The notes under the pieces: model-generated
Database searches by the model: none
Told to the model about the DNA's origin: nothing
Seen by the model: the letters and a program-made list of their open reading frames with translations, nothing else
Assembly (NCBI RefSeq): GCF_015350995.1
Contig: NZ_JADKRW010000004.1
Coordinates: forward strand, 372,001-436,000
Length of the DNA: 64,000 bases
Source: Curtobacterium sp. VKM Ac-1393
GTDB lineage: Bacteria > Actinomycetota > Actinomycetes > Actinomycetales > Microbacteriaceae
Direction of reading: 5' to 3'
In this document: positions 62,866-64,000 of the stretch, in pieces
Numbering within the stretch: position 1 is the first letter of the stretch
Layout: every line of letters begins with the position of its first letter
Made by a program: the position numbers and the translations under genes

Positions 62866-63957
62866 TCAGCGCAACCGCTCGACCATCGGACACGCGAACG
62901 GATCGCGCGCCGCCAGACCGACCTCGTTGAGGTACCGGACCACGATGACGTACGAGTGCACCAGCGTCGTCTCGGTGTACGGCACACCCTGGTCCGCGCA
63001 GTACCGGCGGACCATGTCGCGTGCCGCGCGCAGGTTCGGCCGGGCCATGCTCGGGAACAGGTGGTGCTCGACCTGGTGGTTGAGCCCGCCCATGAAGTAC
63101 TCCACCCACGCGCCGCCACCGATGTCGCGCGAGGTCAGGACCTGACGCGAGAAGAAGTCCACGCGTCGGCCGGGCTCGATGACGGGCATGCCCTTGTGGT
63201 TCGGCGCGAACGCGATCCCCATCAGGAAGCCGAACACGGCGAGCTGCACCCCGAGGAACGCGAAGGCGATGCCGACCGGCAGGAACCAGAACACGACCCC
63301 GAGGTAGAGCACGAAGCGCCCGACGAAGACGGAGCCCTCAGCCCACCGCCGCTTGACCGGGCCACGGCTGGTGTAGGTCCGGATCGACTGCCAGTGCAGG
63401 TTGACCCCCTCGACCAGGAGCATCGGGAAGAACGCCCAGCCCTGCACCCGGACGAGCACCCGCAGGAACCCGGTCCGGCTGGCAGCGTCCTCGGGCCGGA
63501 ACGAGATCGCGTCGAAGGAGATGTCGGGGTCCTTGCCGACCGTGTTCGGGTTGGCGTGGTGCCGGGTGTGCTTGTTCATCCACCACGCGTAGCTGATCCC
63601 GGTCAGGAACGTGCCGGCGTAGCGCGCAGCCCGGTCGTTCCAGTGGTGCGACGCGAACACCTGCCGGTGGGCGGCCTCGTGTGACAGGAACGCGAACTGC
63701 GTGAAGAGTGCGCCCAGCACCCCGGCGACGATCAGCTGGTACCAGGAGCCGCCGAGCACGGCGAACGCCCCACCGGTGAGCACGAGCAGCCCGGCGAGCA
63801 CGGCGATGAGCCCCCAGTACCAGCCCGTGCGGCGACCGAGCAGCCCGGCGGAGCGGACCTGCGCGAGCAGTGCGGTGTACGTCGAGGTGGTGTCGGTCCG
63901 CGGCGACCGTCGTTCGGTCTTGCGGTAGCCGGTCGGTGCGAGCAGTTCGTCGCCCAT
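62866..63957 (-). CDS. membrane fatty acid desaturase (linoleoyl-CoA/acyl-lipid type)
   Basis: 363 aa. The three histidine boxes are present: HEAAH (93-97), HTRHH (130-134) and QVEHH (295-299); the glutamine in the third box marks the front-end (delta-6-like) group. About four to six membrane helices. It inserts a cis double bond into acyl chains of lipids using O2 and an electron donor; no ferredoxin gene is seen nearby. ATG 63957 has AGGAGG 5 nt upstream; a longer reading to 63990 would cover the ribosome site. Confidence 0.9.
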   Translation of the reverse strand: MGDELLAPTGYRKTERRSPRTDTTSTYTALLAQVRSAGLLGRRTGWYWGLIAVLAGLLVLTGGAFAVLGGSWYQLIVAGVLGALFTQFAFLSHEAAHRQVFASHHWNDRAARYAGTFLTGISYAWWMNKHTRHHANPNTVGKDPDISFDAISFRPEDAASRTGFLRVLVRVQGWAFFPMLLVEGVNLHWQSIRTYTSRGPVKRRWAEGSVFVGRFVLYLGVVFWFLPVGIAFAFLGVQLAVFGFLMGIAFAPNHKGMPVIEPGRRVDFFSRQVLTSRDIGGGAWVEYFMGGLNHQVEHHLFPSMARPNLRAARDMVRRYCADQGVPYTETTLVHSYVIVVRYLNEVGLAARDPFACPMVERLR

Positions 63958-64000
63958 GGGGTCCTCCTGGATCCAGTGCTGCGCCTGCAACCGGGGACCG

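Overview
The window is 64 kb of very GC-rich, gene-dense DNA from an actinobacterium. The composition, GTGA/ATGA stop-start overlaps, a monomeric isocitrate dehydrogenase, an osmoprotectant ABC operon and many leaderless-type promoters suggest Microbacteriaceae, probably a Curtobacterium-like genome. This taxonomic call is inference. No rRNA, tRNA, CRISPR array, insertion sequence, prophage or att site was seen. No gene-free stretch exceeds 300 bases; the two longest (26597-26869 and 37241-37536) are filled with repeats.

Layout. 1-6612: the end of an Idh/MocA oxidoreductase gene, then a DeoR regulator divergent from a tightly overlapping amino-sugar operon (SIS isomerase/deaminase, ROK kinase, deacetylase, PfkB kinase, class II aldolase), best read as cytosolic N-acetylgalactosamine catabolism through tagatose phosphates. 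6641-13975: serine deaminase, small PspC protein, MDR oxidoreductase, shikimate-dehydrogenase-like protein, a SRPBCC/FAD oxidoreductase pair and small genes. 14002-20401: a MacB-like ABC pair with a divergent TetR regulator, then a four-gene glycine betaine/carnitine-type ABC importer. 20610-26596: DinB-like protein, DUF6197-like protein, aminoglycoside-phosphotransferase-like kinase, TetR regulator, and a ThuA protein coupled to a GAF/SpoIIE-like protein that lacks most of its metal ligands. 26870-34487: isocitrate dehydrogenase, a small protein with DGSGP repeats, a Na+/H+ antiporter, an M23 peptidase and a CorC/HlyC-type membrane protein. 34603-40660: an MmyB-type regulator, a methyltransferase, an FBP (EF-G-binding) protein behind a possible attenuator leader, and a urate cluster (UraD-UraH fusion, uricase, convergent NCS2 permease). 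40838-49694: aldo/keto reductases, a bicovalent-FAD lipoprotein oxidoreductase and a PadR-ABC operon with paired operator palindromes. 49741-58835: membrane proteins, a TetR gene with a 22-bp palindrome, and an SDR/cupin/PQQ-dehydrogenase/MmyB/MmyB/AKR/CMD region sharing a promoter motif. 58839-63957: an antitoxin beside a broken toxin, epimerase-type oxidoreductases, a secreted matrixin-like protease and a fatty acid desaturase.

Cross-cutting signals: eight copies of a palindromic element built on GGACGGGAGGCCCGTGG lie at 3' ends of genes and probably terminate transcription. At least two further extragenic repeat families occur. More than twenty genes have a TANNNT hexamer 6-9 nt before the start codon, which implies leaderless mRNAs. 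A GGGTACC-GCA-CCCCT motif sits 39-40 nt upstream of the -10 of all three MmyB regulators and of the cupin/SDR operon, suggesting a local regulon.
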